Shown here: in pieces, positions 18,452-28,859 of the stretch | How the letters are laid out: each line of letters opens with the position of its first letter | How positions within the stretch are numbered: the first letter of the stretch is position 1 | From: Candidatus Saccharimonadota bacterium | GTDB lineage: Bacteria > Patescibacteriota > Saccharimonadia > Saccharimonadales > AWTP1-31 | Assembly: GCA_026395435.1 (NCBI GenBank) | Contig: JAPLYT010000011.1 | Coordinates: forward strand, 1-42,623 | Direction: 5' to 3' | Length of the DNA: 42,623 bases | The notes under the pieces: model-generated | Seen by the model: the letters and a program-made list of their open reading frames with translations, nothing else | Database searches by the model: none | What the model was told of the DNA's origin: nothing | Program-made: the position numbers and the translations under genes

Positions 18452-19957
18452 TTATTTGGACTTTCTACTCTGTTTAGTACGGTTTGGCAAGAATCGAAGT
18501 CTACGACCGCCCGTTGCAGCGTCTGCAGGTGTATCAACATCATAGAAGAAGTCTGGTTGTTGGTATTGATCGTACGTAACCATCAATGCTCGTGACTCGA
18601 TCTGACGAAGTGTCTCAAGCGCTACCGATACAAGGATCAAGATGCTGGTACCACCGAGCGTTATGTTGGTCTTAAGGAAAATCTGCCCAATGATCGGTAG
18701 CAGTGCAAGCGCACCAAGCGCGAATGCTCCAAACAGAGTTAATCGGTTTACGACCTGAGATAAATATTTTTCTGTTTGTTTGCCAGCGCGTACTTCGTCG
18801 ATGAAGCCACCCTGTTTCTGCAAGTTTTCAGCAATCTCAGTGGCATTGAAGGCGATACTGGTATAGAAGAAGGTGAAGAGGACGACAAGAGAGAAGTAGA
18901 CTACTGGGTACAGGAATGGTTCCCAACCTGGCCGCTGGAACGTCTGAGCAGACGGCGTTTGGAACAGTTTAACGAGTGTTGATCCCCATCCTTGCAATCG
19001 TCCACTGCTTGAGCCGATCATGAGCTGTCCGGCAAAACTCGGAACACTTAAGAATGCAACGGCAAATATGATCGGTACGACACCAGCGGTGATAAGCTTC
19101 ACAGGAAGAATTGTTGTTACGCCACCGTAAGCGCGGTTGCCTTGAATACGCTTAGCGTAGTTGACGGTTAGCTTCCTCGAGGCTTCGTTGAGCTTAACGA
19201 TGAGCACACTCACAATAGTTACGACAACAAGAATAATCAGTGTATAAAGCAATCCGGTTTTGTTGATCGGTAGCTGTTTTCCAAAGACAATCCACTTCTG
19301 TGATTTATCAACAACGCTGTTGAATAAGCTAACTGCTGTCTTTGGCAAGCTACTGACGATTCCGACGGTAATAATCAGTGAAATTCCGTTACCGATGTTC
19401 TGCTCGGTTATAAGCTCACCAAGCCACATCAAGATCATGGAACCACCAGTAAGGGCGGCAACCATCAGCACCCATTGCATGAGGGAGGTATTGGCGGTGA
19501 TATCACCTAACCCACCAATACTCGAAGCAGACTGACGGACGAGGTAAATTGCACCAATAGATTGCATGATAGCCAAAGGTAGCGCCAACATACGAGTGTA
19601 TTGGTTTATCTTAGTACGGCCATATTCGCCTTCTTTGTTGAGGGCTTCAAGTTGTGGAATGGCTTTAGTGAGAAGTTGAATAATGATCGAGGCGTTAATA
19701 TAGGCACCCATACCAACAAGCATGATTGAGAAATTAGCTAAGGCACCGCCGGATAGTACGTTTATGAAACTAAATAACTGAGGTGTATCTTTGGAACTAA
19801 AGACGTTCTCAAGAACTTGCTTGAGGGTCTTAGGGTCGCTAAGCGGGACTGGAATGTGAGCAAAAATACGGAATACTAAAATCATCCCAAGGACAGCAAG
19901 AATGCGTTTTCGCATATCGGCGCTTCGGAGTGAACTCCAGATTACTTTCCAGCTCAT
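18452..19957 (-). CDS. secY: Preprotein translocase subunit SecY
   Basis: GMGAYINASIIIQLL, multi-spanning; GGFIDEVRAGKQTEKYLSQVVNRLTLFGA. Confidence 0.96.
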   Translation of the reverse strand: MSWKVIWSSLRSADMRKRILAVLGMILVFRIFAHIPVPLSDPKTLKQVLENVFSSKDTPQLFSFINVLSGGALANFSIMLVGMGAYINASIIIQLLTKAIPQLEALNKEGEYGRTKINQYTRMLALPLAIMQSIGAIYLVRQSASSIGGLGDITANTSLMQWVLMVAALTGGSMILMWLGELITEQNIGNGISLIITVGIVSSLPKTAVSLFNSVVDKSQKWIVFGKQLPINKTGLLYTLIILVVVTIVSVLIVKLNEASRKLTVNYAKRIQGNRAYGGVTTILPVKLITAGVVPIIFAVAFLSVPSFAGQLMIGSSSGRLQGWGSTLVKLFQTPSAQTFQRPGWEPFLYPVVYFSLVVLFTFFYTSIAFNATEIAENLQKQGGFIDEVRAGKQTEKYLSQVVNRLTLFGAFALGALALLPIIGQIFLKTNITLGGTSILILVSVALETLRQIESRALMVTYDQYQQPDFFYDVDTPADAATGGRRLRFLPNRTKQSRKSK

Positions 19958-20038
19958 GTGTTGTTTGTACCCTTCTCGTGACTAATGGTTCTAGTATACC
20001 AGTAGATGGTATAGATGAAACCGAATTAACGATGTGAT

Positions 20039-20515
20039 TTATGCGTTTTTAGGATTTTTGGTAGAAGTAACAGGACGTTTGGTCTGTTCTACTCGTGTAA
20101 ACGTGCCACCAGCTTTGACGATTTGTGCAATAGCAGTTTTGCTGGCAACTTGTAGTGAAACCGCATGCTTCTTGGTTGTATCACCTTTTACGATCAGCTT
20201 AACGCGAACGAATGGGTTGGTGATGAGGCCTGCAGCAGTAAGTGTCTCAGCATTAATTGTTGCGCCTACGGTATCAAGTGCACCAGTGTAGACAACTTGT
20301 GGTGGAGTTCGGTGTGAGGTGAAACCACGAAGTTTTGGAAATCGTTGCGCTAGTGGTGTTTGACCACCTTCGAAACCTGGGCGTTGACTAAAGCCAGCGC
20401 GTGCTTTTTGACCTTTAGTACCACGACCGGCAGTTTTACCTTGACCTGCAGCGATACCACGTCCAACTCGTTTTGGTGATTTTTTAGAGCTAATATCTAG
20501 TTGGCTATAGTTCAT
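20039..20515 (-). CDS. rplO: 50S ribosomal protein uL15
   Basis: [51 protein letters not shown]. Confidence 0.96.
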   Translation of the reverse strand: MNYSQLDISSKKSPKRVGRGIAAGQGKTAGRGTKGQKARAGFSQRPGFEGGQTPLAQRFPKLRGFTSHRTPPQVVYTGALDTVGATINAETLTAAGLITNPFVRVKLIVKGDTTKKHAVSLQVASKTAIAQIVKAGGTFTRVEQTKRPVTSTKNPKNA

Positions 20516-21102
20516 TTCGTTTCCTTACTCTTTTTGTCGGCAACGGTAGCGTCAGCGACTTTCTTGGTTGCAGCTTTTTTAGGTGCAGTCTTGGCGTCAT
20601 TCTTGGTGGTGACCCAATCTTTTGCTGGGACAAGACTCTGCAAGGCTGCGAGTGTGGCATAGGCAGTGTTCGTCTTGTTTGAGCTTCCGAGTGATTTACT
20701 GAGGGCATTTCGAACACCTGATACTTCGAGGATAGTTCGAACAACACCACCAGCGATAAGACCGGTACCGGGGCTTGCTGGTTTGATGAGAATGTTTGCT
20801 CCAGCGACTTTTGCGGTTGTTTCGTGAGGAAGTGTCTCTTTATAGAGGTGGATAGAAACCATGTTTTTCTTGGCTACTTCCATAGCTTTTGCGACAGCAG
20901 TAGTCACATCGGCACCCTTTGCAGAGCCAATACCGATTTTGTTCTTGCGATCACCAACGACGGCGAGGGCACGGAAACGGAAACGACGACCACCCTTTAC
21001 GACACGTGCAACACGGTCGATAGCAAGGATTCGCTCATCGAATTGTTTTTCTTCTGGGGTTTGATCTCGGTCGTTACGGCCTGAGTTACGATTGTTCTGC
21101 AT
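20512..21102 (-). CDS. rpsE: 30S ribosomal protein uS5
   Basis: [53 protein letters not shown]. Confidence 0.96.
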   Translation of the reverse strand: MQNNRNSGRNDRDQTPEEKQFDERILAIDRVARVVKGGRRFRFRALAVVGDRKNKIGIGSAKGADVTTAVAKAMEVAKKNMVSIHLYKETLPHETTAKVAGANILIKPASPGTGLIAGGVVRTILEVSGVRNALSKSLGSSNKTNTAYATLAALQSLVPAKDWVTTKNDAKTAPKKAATKKVADATVADKKSKETK

Positions 21103-21104
21103 GA

Positions 21105-21458
21105 TTAAAACTCCAGTCCATTCTTACGTGCTGCTTCTGCAAGTGCGCGAACTCGTCCGTGATAGATTCGTCCTCCGCGGTCAAACACGACTTTGGTGAT
21201 CTTAGCTGCCTTTGCCTTTTTAGCAATTTCGGTGCCAATGGCTTCTGCTCGTTCGGTCATGGTACCCGTGACTTTTGCGCCATTAGTGCTGACATGAACG
21301 AGTGTTTTGCCTTTTGAATCATCGATTATTTGAGCGACGATATGTCGGTTGCTGATAAATACTGAGAGACGAGGTCGCTCAGTCGTACCAATAACTGTAG
21401 ATCGGACACGGTTTTTACGCTGTGCGAGATTTTGAATTTTCTTAGTTAATCGGTTCAT
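21105..21458 (-). CDS. rplR: 50S ribosomal protein uL18
   Basis: [44 protein letters not shown]...[28 protein letters not shown]. Confidence 0.96.
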   Translation of the reverse strand: MNRLTKKIQNLAQRKNRVRSTVIGTTERPRLSVFISNRHIVAQIIDDSKGKTLVHVSTNGAKVTGTMTERAEAIGTEIAKKAKAAKITKVVFDRGGRIYHGRVRALAEAARKNGLEF

Positions 21459-21461
21459 AGT

Positions 21462-22001
21462 TTATTTATCCTTACCTGACTTACCGCTCTTACGGATAAT
21501 GCGTTCGCCAACATATTTGATACCTTTGCCCTTATACGGCTCTGGCTTTTTAAGTGCTCGAATTTCTGCAGCAACTTGTCCAACTTGCTGACGTGAAATA
21601 CCGCTGATTGTAACAATGTTCTGTTCAATCGTTGCCGTAACACCTGTAGGAAGCTTGTAGATGACATCGTGAGAGAAGCCAAGGCTGAATTTGAGATCAG
21701 TGCCTTGAGCGACGACACGGAAACCTACTCCGTTGATTTCAAGTTTTTTGCTGAAGCCCTTGGTGACACCTTCAACCATATTGTTGACGAGGGCACGCAT
21801 GAGACCGTGCTTTGCACGAATCTTTGGTTCGTCATTTGCACGCGTTACGATGATCTGTTCACCCTCTTGAGCGACGGTGATTTCTGGAATCGTAAATTGT
21901 GATAACGTACCTTTAGAGCCGGATACAGTAATTGCGTGCGTCTCAATTGTTACTGAAACTCCCGTGGGAACTGTGATTGGTGATTTGCCTACGCGACTCA
22001 T
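21462..22001 (-). CDS. rplF: 50S ribosomal protein uL6
   Basis: MSRVGKSPITVPTGV...KKPEPYKGKGIKYVGERIIRKSGKSGK. Confidence 0.96.
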   Translation of the reverse strand: MSRVGKSPITVPTGVSVTIETHAITVSGSKGTLSQFTIPEITVAQEGEQIIVTRANDEPKIRAKHGLMRALVNNMVEGVTKGFSKKLEINGVGFRVVAQGTDLKFSLGFSHDVIYKLPTGVTATIEQNIVTISGISRQQVGQVAAEIRALKKPEPYKGKGIKYVGERIIRKSGKSGKDK

Positions 22002-22003
22002 AT

Positions 22004-22405
22004 TTAATAAACCTTACATATTAATTCGCCACCGATGCCGGCTGCCTTGGCTTGTTTGCCCGTCATCATACCTTTTGAGGTAGAAACGATAACAATACCA
22101 CGACCGCTTTTGATCTGCGGGATGTCTTTTGATGCGACGTAGTATCGTCGACCAGGCGTACTGAGACGCTTGATTTCGGTGATACGTGCGTTGGTACTTT
22201 CGCCGTTGATGGTAACGTGAAGTGTTTTGCCAATGCTGGCGTCACTGACGGTAACTTTATCGACGAAATTATTCTTTTGCAATAAACTTGCAACTGATTC
22301 TTTAACTTTACTGTGGGGCATTAGCACTTCTGTTTTTCGAACGGCAATAGCGTTACGAATTCGAGAAAGCATATCTGCGATTGGGTCTGTAGATGTAGTA
22401 GACAT
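22004..22405 (-). CDS. rpsH: 30S ribosomal protein uS8
   Basis: DPIADMLSRIRNAIAVRKTEVLMPHSKVKESV...GRGIVIVSTSKGMMTGKQAKAAGIGGELICKVY. Confidence 0.96.
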   Translation of the reverse strand: MSTTSTDPIADMLSRIRNAIAVRKTEVLMPHSKVKESVASLLQKNNFVDKVTVSDASIGKTLHVTINGESTNARITEIKRLSTPGRRYYVASKDIPQIKSGRGIVIVSTSKGMMTGKQAKAAGIGGELICKVY

Positions 22406-22413
22406 AGTGTTCC

Positions 22414-22683
22414 TTACCAGCTTGCTTTCGTTACGCCTGGGATTTCACCCTTTGAGGCATGTTCACGGAATGATAGACGAGATAGTCCGAATGTACGCAT
22501 GTATGAGCGTGGTCGTCCTGTCTCGATGCATCGGTTCTTGAATCGAGTCGGAGATGAATTCCGAGGGAGAAGATGTAGGCCGTCGAGGTCTCCAATTTTC
22601 TTGAGTTCTGCGCGCTTGTCGGCGTACTTCAGAATCATTTTCTTACGCTTTAGATCGCGTGCGATGTTAGATTTTCGTGCCAT
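22414..22683 (-). CDS. rpsN: 30S ribosomal protein uS14 (long, Cys-free zinc site)
   Basis: [51 protein letters not shown]. Confidence 0.96.
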   Translation of the reverse strand: MARKSNIARDLKRKKMILKYADKRAELKKIGDLDGLHLLPRNSSPTRFKNRCIETGRPRSYMRTFGLSRLSFREHASKGEIPGVTKASW

Positions 22684-23316
22684 TTATTTAGTCTCCTTTT
22701 TCTCGAATGGCATACCGAACTTGGTCAGTAATGCCCTTGATGCTTCTACGCTGCTGGCTTTGATGACAAATACAACTTGCAGGCCGTGAACGGTAGTAGT
22801 TTCTTCGAACGTAAGTTCTGGGAAAACTGATTGGTCAACAAATCCGATGCTGTAGTTGCCTGACTTATCGAAAGCACCTGCCTTAACACCGTGGAAGTCA
22901 CGTAGCCTTGGAAGTACGATGTTGATAAGACGATCAGCGAATTCGTACATTCGGTTACCGCGGAGGGTAACTTTGATACCGATTTTGTTGCCTTCACGGA
23001 GTTTGAAACCAGCGATGGATAGTTTAGCAATCGTATCGACTGGTTCTTGGCCGGTGATTTTTCGGATGGTGTTGCTGGCTGTTTCAAGAATCTTCTTGTC
23101 GTCTTTAGCGCGACCAAGACCGACGTTCACAACGATTTTCTCGAGACGTGGAACTTGGTGAGGGTTAACAAGGCCAAGTTCTTTCTGGAGCTCTGCAGCA
23201 TATTGCGTGTTATAGAGATCTTTGAGGCGTGCAACATAGGCAGTCGACTTAGAAGTCGTCGTTTTCTTTGCAGCTGCTTTTGGTGCAGCTTTTGCGGTAG
23301 TTTTTGCTTCAGCCAT
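22684..23316 (-). CDS. rplE: 50S ribosomal protein uL5
   Basis: LVNPHQVPRLEKIVVNVGLGRAKDDKK...GNYSIGFVDQSVFPEL; Ala/Lys-rich N-terminus. Confidence 0.96.
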   Translation of the reverse strand: MAEAKTTAKAAPKAAAKKTTTSKSTAYVARLKDLYNTQYAAELQKELGLVNPHQVPRLEKIVVNVGLGRAKDDKKILETASNTIRKITGQEPVDTIAKLSIAGFKLREGNKIGIKVTLRGNRMYEFADRLINIVLPRLRDFHGVKAGAFDKSGNYSIGFVDQSVFPELTFEETTTVHGLQVVFVIKASSVEASRALLTKFGMPFEKKETK

Positions 23317-23666
23317 TACTTGATCTCCTTTCCACTCGTTTTGAATACGCGAGTCTTTGCGCCTTTGGCGTCAATCTTGTATCCGATGCGACTTGCCTTT
23401 TTAGTAGCAGGGTCAAGGATACCAACCTTTGATACATCAATAGGTTTGGTAAGAGGAATAATTCCACCTTGAGGATATTGCTTGTTTGGCTTCATGTGCT
23501 TCTTAACAATATTGATACCTTCGACCGTAACTTTGTTGAGAGTTGGGTGCGTAGCTAATACTTTGCCAGATTGACCTTTGTATTTGCCGGCACGCACAAC
23601 GACAACATCGTCTTTCTTGAGGCGAATCTTGAAAACTGTCTTAGTTGTAGATTTGATGTCTTTCAT
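23316..23666 (-). CDS. rplX: 50S ribosomal protein uL24
   Basis: KKDDVVVVRAGKYKGQSGKVLATHPTLNKVTVEGINIVKKHMKP. Confidence 0.95.
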   Translation of the reverse strand: MKDIKSTTKTVFKIRLKKDDVVVVRAGKYKGQSGKVLATHPTLNKVTVEGINIVKKHMKPNKQYPQGGIIPLTKPIDVSKVGILDPATKKASRIGYKIDAKGAKTRVFKTSGKEIK

Positions 23667-24034
23667 TATAGAACCTCCGGAGCCAGAGAAATAATCTTGG
23701 CATAACCTAGGTCACGTAGTTCTCTTGGTACTGGACCAAAGATACGAGTAGCCTTAGGTAATTTATCATCGCCAATGATGACGGCAGCGTTATCATCGAA
23801 TCGAATGGTTGATCCGTCTTTGCGACGAATAACATACTTCGTTCGAACAACTACTGCACGCACTACTGACTTCTTCTTAACGTTACCTTGTGGGTTTGCT
23901 TGCTTGACGGTTGCAACGATAACATCGCCAACACGGGCATATCGTCGTCTTGTTCCGCCGAGAACACGGATACAAAGAATTTCTTTTGCACCACTGTTAT
24001 CGCAGACACCAAGTCGTGATTCTTGTTGGATCAT
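23666..24034 (-). CDS. rplN: 50S ribosomal protein uL14
   Basis: [27 protein letters not shown]...[26 protein letters not shown]. Confidence 0.97.
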   Translation of the reverse strand: MIQQESRLGVCDNSGAKEILCIRVLGGTRRRYARVGDVIVATVKQANPQGNVKKKSVVRAVVVRTKYVIRRKDGSTIRFDDNAAVIIGDDKLPKATRIFGPVPRELRDLGYAKIISLAPEVL

Positions 24035-24345
24035 GCTGATTTCTCCTCTTTTGGCTCTGGCGCTGCTTCAGCAGTAATTGCTTCGACAGTTTGATCCTGG
24101 GAAATTGCAGCACGAGTAACGATTGAATCAAGCGTGTGTCGTTTGCGGGCACTGAGCGGACGAGTCTCGCTGATGATAACGGTGTCGCCGTGGCGAGCTT
24201 CGTTCTTCTCATCATGAGCCATGAATCGCTTGCTTGTGATATAAGCCTTACGGTAGATTGGGTGATTTTTGTGTGTGATAACAGAAACAACGATAGTTTT
24301 ATCGGTCTTGTCTGATACTACGACACCAGTGAGGGTTTTAGCCAT
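24031..24345 (-). CDS. rpsQ: 30S ribosomal protein uS17
   Basis: [63 protein letters not shown]. Confidence 0.95.
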   Translation of the reverse strand: MAKTLTGVVVSDKTDKTIVVSVITHKNHPIYRKAYITSKRFMAHDEKNEARHGDTVIISETRPLSARKRHTLDSIVTRAAISQDQTVEAITAEAAPEPKEEKSA

Positions 24346-24545
24346 TATGCATTCTCCTTTACTAGATGTTCACTGAGTATGGTTAGCATACGAGCTAGAT
24401 CCCTTCGTTTTGCGCGGACTAACCGAACATTAGTAATCTCGCCCATGTGGACTCGACGACGGAGCTCAGCGATTTCGTCGCGAAGCTTTGTGCTCTCGGT
24501 TGCAAGTTCTGCGGTGGTTAATTTACGGATATCTGATAGTTTCAT
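24345..24545 (-). CDS. rpmC: 50S ribosomal protein uL29
   Basis: [57 protein letters not shown]; internal ATG at 24545 preferred over ORF-track start. Confidence 0.94.
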   Translation of the reverse strand: MKLSDIRKLTTAELATESTKLRDEIAELRRRVHMGEITNVRLVRAKRRDLARMLTILSEHLVKENA

Positions 24546-24549
24546 AGTA

Positions 24550-24957
24550 TTATGCCTCATCCTTAACTAAGAATTTGGTCTTGATTGGAAGTTTGTGGCT
24601 GGCGAGTCGCATTGCTTCTCGAGCGATTTCTTCGCTGACACCCTGCATTTCAAACAGGATGGTTCCTGGCCGCACTTTGGCGACGAAGAACTCTGGGTTA
24701 CCTTTTCCGCTACCCATCTTTACGTCTTGTGGTTTGCGGGTTACCGGAGTGTGAGGGAAGATTCTGATCCAGATCTTTCCACCACGCTTGATGTAACGAG
24801 TCATCGCTTGACGACTTGCTTCGATCTGACGGCTGGTGATTCGATCACTGCCCATACTTTGGAGCGCGAAGTCTCCGAAGGCGATATAGTTACCGCTGGT
24901 CGCAACGCCGGTAATTCGGCCTTTGCGTACCTTTCTGAATTTAGTTCGTTTTGGCAT
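24550..24957 (-). CDS. rplP: 50S ribosomal protein uL16
   Basis: [76 protein letters not shown]. Confidence 0.96.
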   Translation of the reverse strand: MPKRTKFRKVRKGRITGVATSGNYIAFGDFALQSMGSDRITSRQIEASRQAMTRYIKRGGKIWIRIFPHTPVTRKPQDVKMGSGKGNPEFFVAKVRPGTILFEMQGVSEEIAREAMRLASHKLPIKTKFLVKDEA

Positions 24958-24964
24958 TAACATG

Positions 24965-25594
24965 TTAGGCTACCTCACCTTTATAGATCCATACTTTAAC
25001 GCCGATGAGTCCCGCAGGAGTCTTGGCGTTAATGTGAGAATAATCAATATCTGCACGGATGGTGTGAAGTGGGACACTTCCTTGAACTTCTTTTTCACGT
25101 CGGCTCATTTCTGCGCCGTTAAGTCGTCCAGCAACTTCTACGCGAATTCCTTTTGCTCCAGCACGCATGGTTGCTGCTGCAGTTGACTTCACTGCTCGTC
25201 GGAACGAAATTCGTCGTTCGATTTGGTGAGCAATGTTTTCTGCAACGAGTTTAGCGTGGAGTTCAGGCTTCTTGACTTCTTCGATGTTGACACGAGTCTG
25301 TGCGCCATAGATTCGCTCAATAGCTGCTTTGAGCTCTTGAGCACCAGTACCACCACGACCGATTACAACACCTGCTTTTGCAGTATAAATAGTAACGGTT
25401 ACAAGGTTTGGTGATCGTTCGATATCAACTTTGTTGATAGCGGCACGAGATCCAAGCTTGTCACTGATCATCTTGCGGACGGATAGATCCTTGGCAAGAT
25501 AGTTCGCGTAATCACGCTTGCTTGCAAACCATTTGCTGCGCCAGTCTTTGTTGACCTGGAGACGCATGCTGATAGGGTTAACTTTTTGTCCCAT
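24965..25594 (-). CDS. rpsC: 30S ribosomal protein uS3
   Basis: [24 protein letters not shown]...[18 protein letters not shown]...[30 protein letters not shown]. Confidence 0.97.
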   Translation of the reverse strand: MGQKVNPISMRLQVNKDWRSKWFASKRDYANYLAKDLSVRKMISDKLGSRAAINKVDIERSPNLVTVTIYTAKAGVVIGRGGTGAQELKAAIERIYGAQTRVNIEEVKKPELHAKLVAENIAHQIERRISFRRAVKSTAAATMRAGAKGIRVEVAGRLNGAEMSRREKEVQGSVPLHTIRADIDYSHINAKTPAGLIGVKVWIYKGEVA

Positions 25595-25595
25595 A

Positions 25596-26024
25596 TTATT
25601 TAGCCTCTTTCTTGGTTTTCGTAGTTTCGCTGGCTACGGCTTCAGCTTTTGCTTTCTTAGAAACGCGAGCTTCACCATCGACAATCACACGAATGTGACT
25701 TGTTCGACGTTGGAACGGTAATGCGCGACCTTGAGCAGCAGGACGGAATCGTTTGAGACGAACACCAGGAGTAACACTGATTTCTGTAATCTGGAGAGTG
25801 TCAGGCTTGAGGTTGTGATTGTGGTCAGCGTTAGCGCGAGCAGATTCGATAGCTTTGCGGACAGGAATAGCAGATGCACGAGGAACGTGCGAAAGGATTA
25901 CAAGCGCGTCATCAACAGAGCGTCCGCGAACGAGTGCGGCTACAACGCCGACTTTGCGGGGGCTCATGTTTACGCCCTTTGCGGTAGCAATCACGCCTTT
26001 ATTAGCGGTAGCGAGGACACCCAT
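25596..26024 (-). CDS. rplV: 50S ribosomal protein uL22
   Basis: VNMSPRKVGVVAALVRGRSVDDALVILSHVPRASAIPVRKAIESARANADHN. Confidence 0.95.
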   Translation of the reverse strand: MGVLATANKGVIATAKGVNMSPRKVGVVAALVRGRSVDDALVILSHVPRASAIPVRKAIESARANADHNHNLKPDTLQITEISVTPGVRLKRFRPAAQGRALPFQRRTSHIRVIVDGEARVSKKAKAEAVASETTKTKKEAK

Positions 26025-26299
26025 TATCGTTTGCCTTTCGCGAGCTTACCGCCGTGTGAACGGAATTTACGGGTAGGTGAAAATTCACCTAGTTTGTGTC
26101 CAACCATGTTCTCAGTGATGAATACTGGCACATGAACTTTACCGTTATGAACGGCAATTGTTCGGCCAACAAAATCAGGAGAAATAGTAGAAGCACGAGC
26201 CCATGTTTTGATGATGGTTCGGTTTTCGTCGCCCAAAGCACTTACTTTCTTAGCAAGCTTGGGGTCGATAAATGGTCCTTTTTTTAGTGATCTGCTCAT
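26024..26299 (-). CDS. rpsS: 30S ribosomal protein uS19
   Basis: [19 protein letters not shown]...[53 protein letters not shown]. Confidence 0.97.
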   Translation of the reverse strand: MSRSLKKGPFIDPKLAKKVSALGDENRTIIKTWARASTISPDFVGRTIAVHNGKVHVPVFITENMVGHKLGEFSPTRKFRSHGGKLAKGKR

Positions 26300-26317
26300 T
26301 TTATTCCTTAATCTGCC

Positions 26318-27154
26318 TTACTTACGCTTAGCCGCATGACGACTTCTTACGATAAACTTAGTAGTACTCTTACGCTTACGTGTCTTATAACCCAAAGTCT
26401 TCTGGCCCCAAGGGGTTCGAGGATCTTTAGCGGTACCGTGACGTCCACCATCACCACCACCGTGAGGGTGATCTGCGGCGTTCATGACGACACCACGTAC
26501 ACCTGGGCGAATACCCTTGTGTCGGTTACGTCCAGCTTTACCAATCTTAATGTTTTGGTGCTGTTCATTACCCATACGGCCAATGCTCGCCATACATTCT
26601 TGGAGTACCATACGTACTTCACCAGATGGCAAACGTACTTGCGCGTAGGCTCCTTCTTTTGCCATGAGCTGAGCGCTTACTCCGGCACTTCGTACCATTT
26701 GAGCGCCACCAGCTGGCTGAAGTTCAATTGCGTGAATCAAGCTACCAACAGGGATGTTTTTGAGAGCGAGTCGGTTACCAATTTCGATTGGAGCTTCTTC
26801 GCCGCTAGTGATAACTTGGTCAACTTTCATGCCTTTTGCAGCAAGAACATAGTGGTAGGTACCGTTTTGTTCTTTGATACGTGCAATACGAGCACTACGG
26901 TTCGGATCGTATTCGATGGCCTCGATAGTAGCAGAACTACCAGCTGCAAGCTTGAAGTTCATAATTCGGTAGAATTGTTTTGCTCCACCACCGCGGTGAC
27001 GAGTCGTGATACGCCCTTGGTTGTTTCGGCCACTTACGCGCTTTTTGATAACGAGGAGTGATTTGATAGGACGTTTCGCGGTAATTTCGCTCATGTCCTG
27101 TGTGGTCATTCCACGGAGACCAGGAGTCGTAGGGTTATATGCTTTAATAGCCAT
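26318..27154 (-). CDS. rplB: 50S ribosomal protein uL2
   Basis: KSLLVIKKRVSGRNNQGRITTRHRGGGAKQFYR...GVVMNAADHPHGGGDGGRHGTAKDPRTPWGQKTLGYKTR. Confidence 0.97.
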   Translation of the reverse strand: MAIKAYNPTTPGLRGMTTQDMSEITAKRPIKSLLVIKKRVSGRNNQGRITTRHRGGGAKQFYRIMNFKLAAGSSATIEAIEYDPNRSARIARIKEQNGTYHYVLAAKGMKVDQVITSGEEAPIEIGNRLALKNIPVGSLIHAIELQPAGGAQMVRSAGVSAQLMAKEGAYAQVRLPSGEVRMVLQECMASIGRMGNEQHQNIKIGKAGRNRHKGIRPGVRGVVMNAADHPHGGGDGGRHGTAKDPRTPWGQKTLGYKTRKRKSTTKFIVRSRHAAKRK

Positions 27155-27155
27155 C

Positions 27156-27515
27156 TTACTTCACCTCTTTCTTAGAAGCTGCTTTTTTAGCTGCCTTCTT
27201 TGGTTCTGGTGCTTTGTCTTCTGGTGCGTCGAAGATCGGGATGTGATCGCCAGCTGCAACAGTGACATATGCTTTTTTCATATCAGCACGGTAACCAACG
27301 CCAGCTCGAGCGCGTTTGCGACGAGCAGCAACTGCTTTACCTTTTTGTACGACGATACGTACTTGAAGGACGGTTACGCCAAACTGTGAGCTCACCGCGT
27401 CGGCAACCGTTAGTTTGGTAGCAGTCTTTGGTACGACGAATACGTATACATTGTCGGCCATGCTGAGCGCGTAGGCTTTCTCTGACATACGTGGTTTGAG
27501 AGTAACGCTATTCAT
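27156..27515 (-). CDS. rplW: 50S ribosomal protein uL23
   Basis: TLKPRMSEKAYALSMADNVYVFVVPKTATKLTVADAVSSQFGVTVLQVRIVVQKGKAVAARRKRARAGVGYRADMKKAYVTVAAG. Confidence 0.94.
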   Translation of the reverse strand: MNSVTLKPRMSEKAYALSMADNVYVFVVPKTATKLTVADAVSSQFGVTVLQVRIVVQKGKAVAARRKRARAGVGYRADMKKAYVTVAAGDHIPIFDAPEDKAPEPKKAAKKAASKKEVK

Positions 27516-28177
27516 TATTTTGTCTCCTTGGTAGTTGTAGCAGTAGCTGCATTAAGCCAGTCAGTAATGATTGGAAGTGCTGCTTTGGTGACAATTACGT
27601 GATGTGCGTTGATGAGGTCAAACACGTTGAGGTAGGTTGCTTGCACAACTTTGAGTTCAGCGATGTTTGCTGATGCTCGGGTGAGTTCAGGTGTTTTCTT
27701 GTCTACAACGACAAGTGTCTGTCGTTTTGCACCGAGCTTAGAAAGCAATGATGCGACGTCACTTGTTTTGCCATTAGTCGCATCGAAAGACTCGATGACA
27801 GCTAGTTTGCCTTCCTGAGCACTCAAGCTTAAAGCTTGGCGAACAGCAAGTCGTTTTGCTTTGACGTTGATCTTGTGTGAGTAGTTTTCGAGACCAGTTG
27901 GACCGAAAGTGATACCACCACCACGCCAAATTGGAACTCGAGAGCTACCGAAACGTGCGCGTCCAGTACCCTTTTGCTTCCAAGGCTTTTTACCACCACC
28001 ACGAACGAGTCCGCGGGTTTTGGTTACAGCGAGGTTCTCACGACCGTTTGCAAGATATGCCACGTAGGCGTGCTTGATAAGTTCATGATTAGCTACTTCG
28101 ACTTCGAATACTTCTTTGTCGAGCTTTGCAGCAGTAGTAGCTTTTGCGCCAGATTTTGTATATGTTGCAATGCTCAT
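27515..28177 (-). CDS. rplD: 50S ribosomal protein uL4
   Basis: TKTRGLVRGGGKKPWKQKGTGRARFGSSRVPIWRGGGITFGP. Confidence 0.96.
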   Translation of the reverse strand: MSIATYTKSGAKATTAAKLDKEVFEVEVANHELIKHAYVAYLANGRENLAVTKTRGLVRGGGKKPWKQKGTGRARFGSSRVPIWRGGGITFGPTGLENYSHKINVKAKRLAVRQALSLSAQEGKLAVIESFDATNGKTSDVASLLSKLGAKRQTLVVVDKKTPELTRASANIAELKVVQATYLNVFDLINAHHVIVTKAALPIITDWLNAATATTTKETK

Positions 28178-28800
28178 GACGAAGCTCCTTCTATAAGTAC
28201 AATGCCTTTGCGTGGTCCAGGGACTGCGCCAGAAACACCAATTACGTTGAGCTCAGTGTCGATAAGTGCGATTTTGAGGTTCTTAACACTGACTTGTTCG
28301 TGGCCCATTTGTCCAGCCATTTTCTTTCCTTTGAAAATACGCTGTGGGTACATAGAACCGATTGAACCTGGACGTCGGTAACTTCCACCACCGTGAGTTT
28401 TGCGTCCACGATGGAAGTTGTGGCGCTTGATAGTACCAGCCCAACCTTTACCTTTGCTTGTGCCAGTGACTTTGACGACGTCACCAACTGAAAAGACCTC
28501 GGCGGTAAGTTCGGTTCCTACGCTAAGGTCTTGGGTTTCTTCTTCTGTTAGTTTTTCTGTGCGGAACTCTCGAATGAGTTTACTTGTTGCTCCGCTAGCC
28601 TTGAGATGTCCTGCCATGGTCTTGCCAATTTTCTTTGACACTTCTGCACCAACTTGAATAGCTTGATAGCCATCAGTCTCGACAGTTTTGACCTGGGTAA
28701 CAGTATTTGGGGTAGCGGAAAGCAAGGTTACAGCGATAACTGTACCATCATCAGACACGATGCTTGTCATACCGATTTTGCGGGTTACAAATGCTTTCAT
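28174..28800 (-). CDS. rplC: 50S ribosomal protein uL3
   Basis: FVTRKIGMTSIVSDDG...GTSKGKGWAGTIKRHNFHRGRKTHGGGSYRRPGSIGSMYPQRIFKGKKMAGQMGHEQV. Confidence 0.97.
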   Translation of the reverse strand: MKAFVTRKIGMTSIVSDDGTVIAVTLLSATPNTVTQVKTVETDGYQAIQVGAEVSKKIGKTMAGHLKASGATSKLIREFRTEKLTEEETQDLSVGTELTAEVFSVGDVVKVTGTSKGKGWAGTIKRHNFHRGRKTHGGGSYRRPGSIGSMYPQRIFKGKKMAGQMGHEQVSVKNLKIALIDTELNVIGVSGAVPGPRKGIVLIEGASS

Positions 28801-28859
28801 ATTTCCTCGTTGTTAGCTGTTTTGTTCGTTGCAAGCCCGAAGGCAATACACGAAAATGC

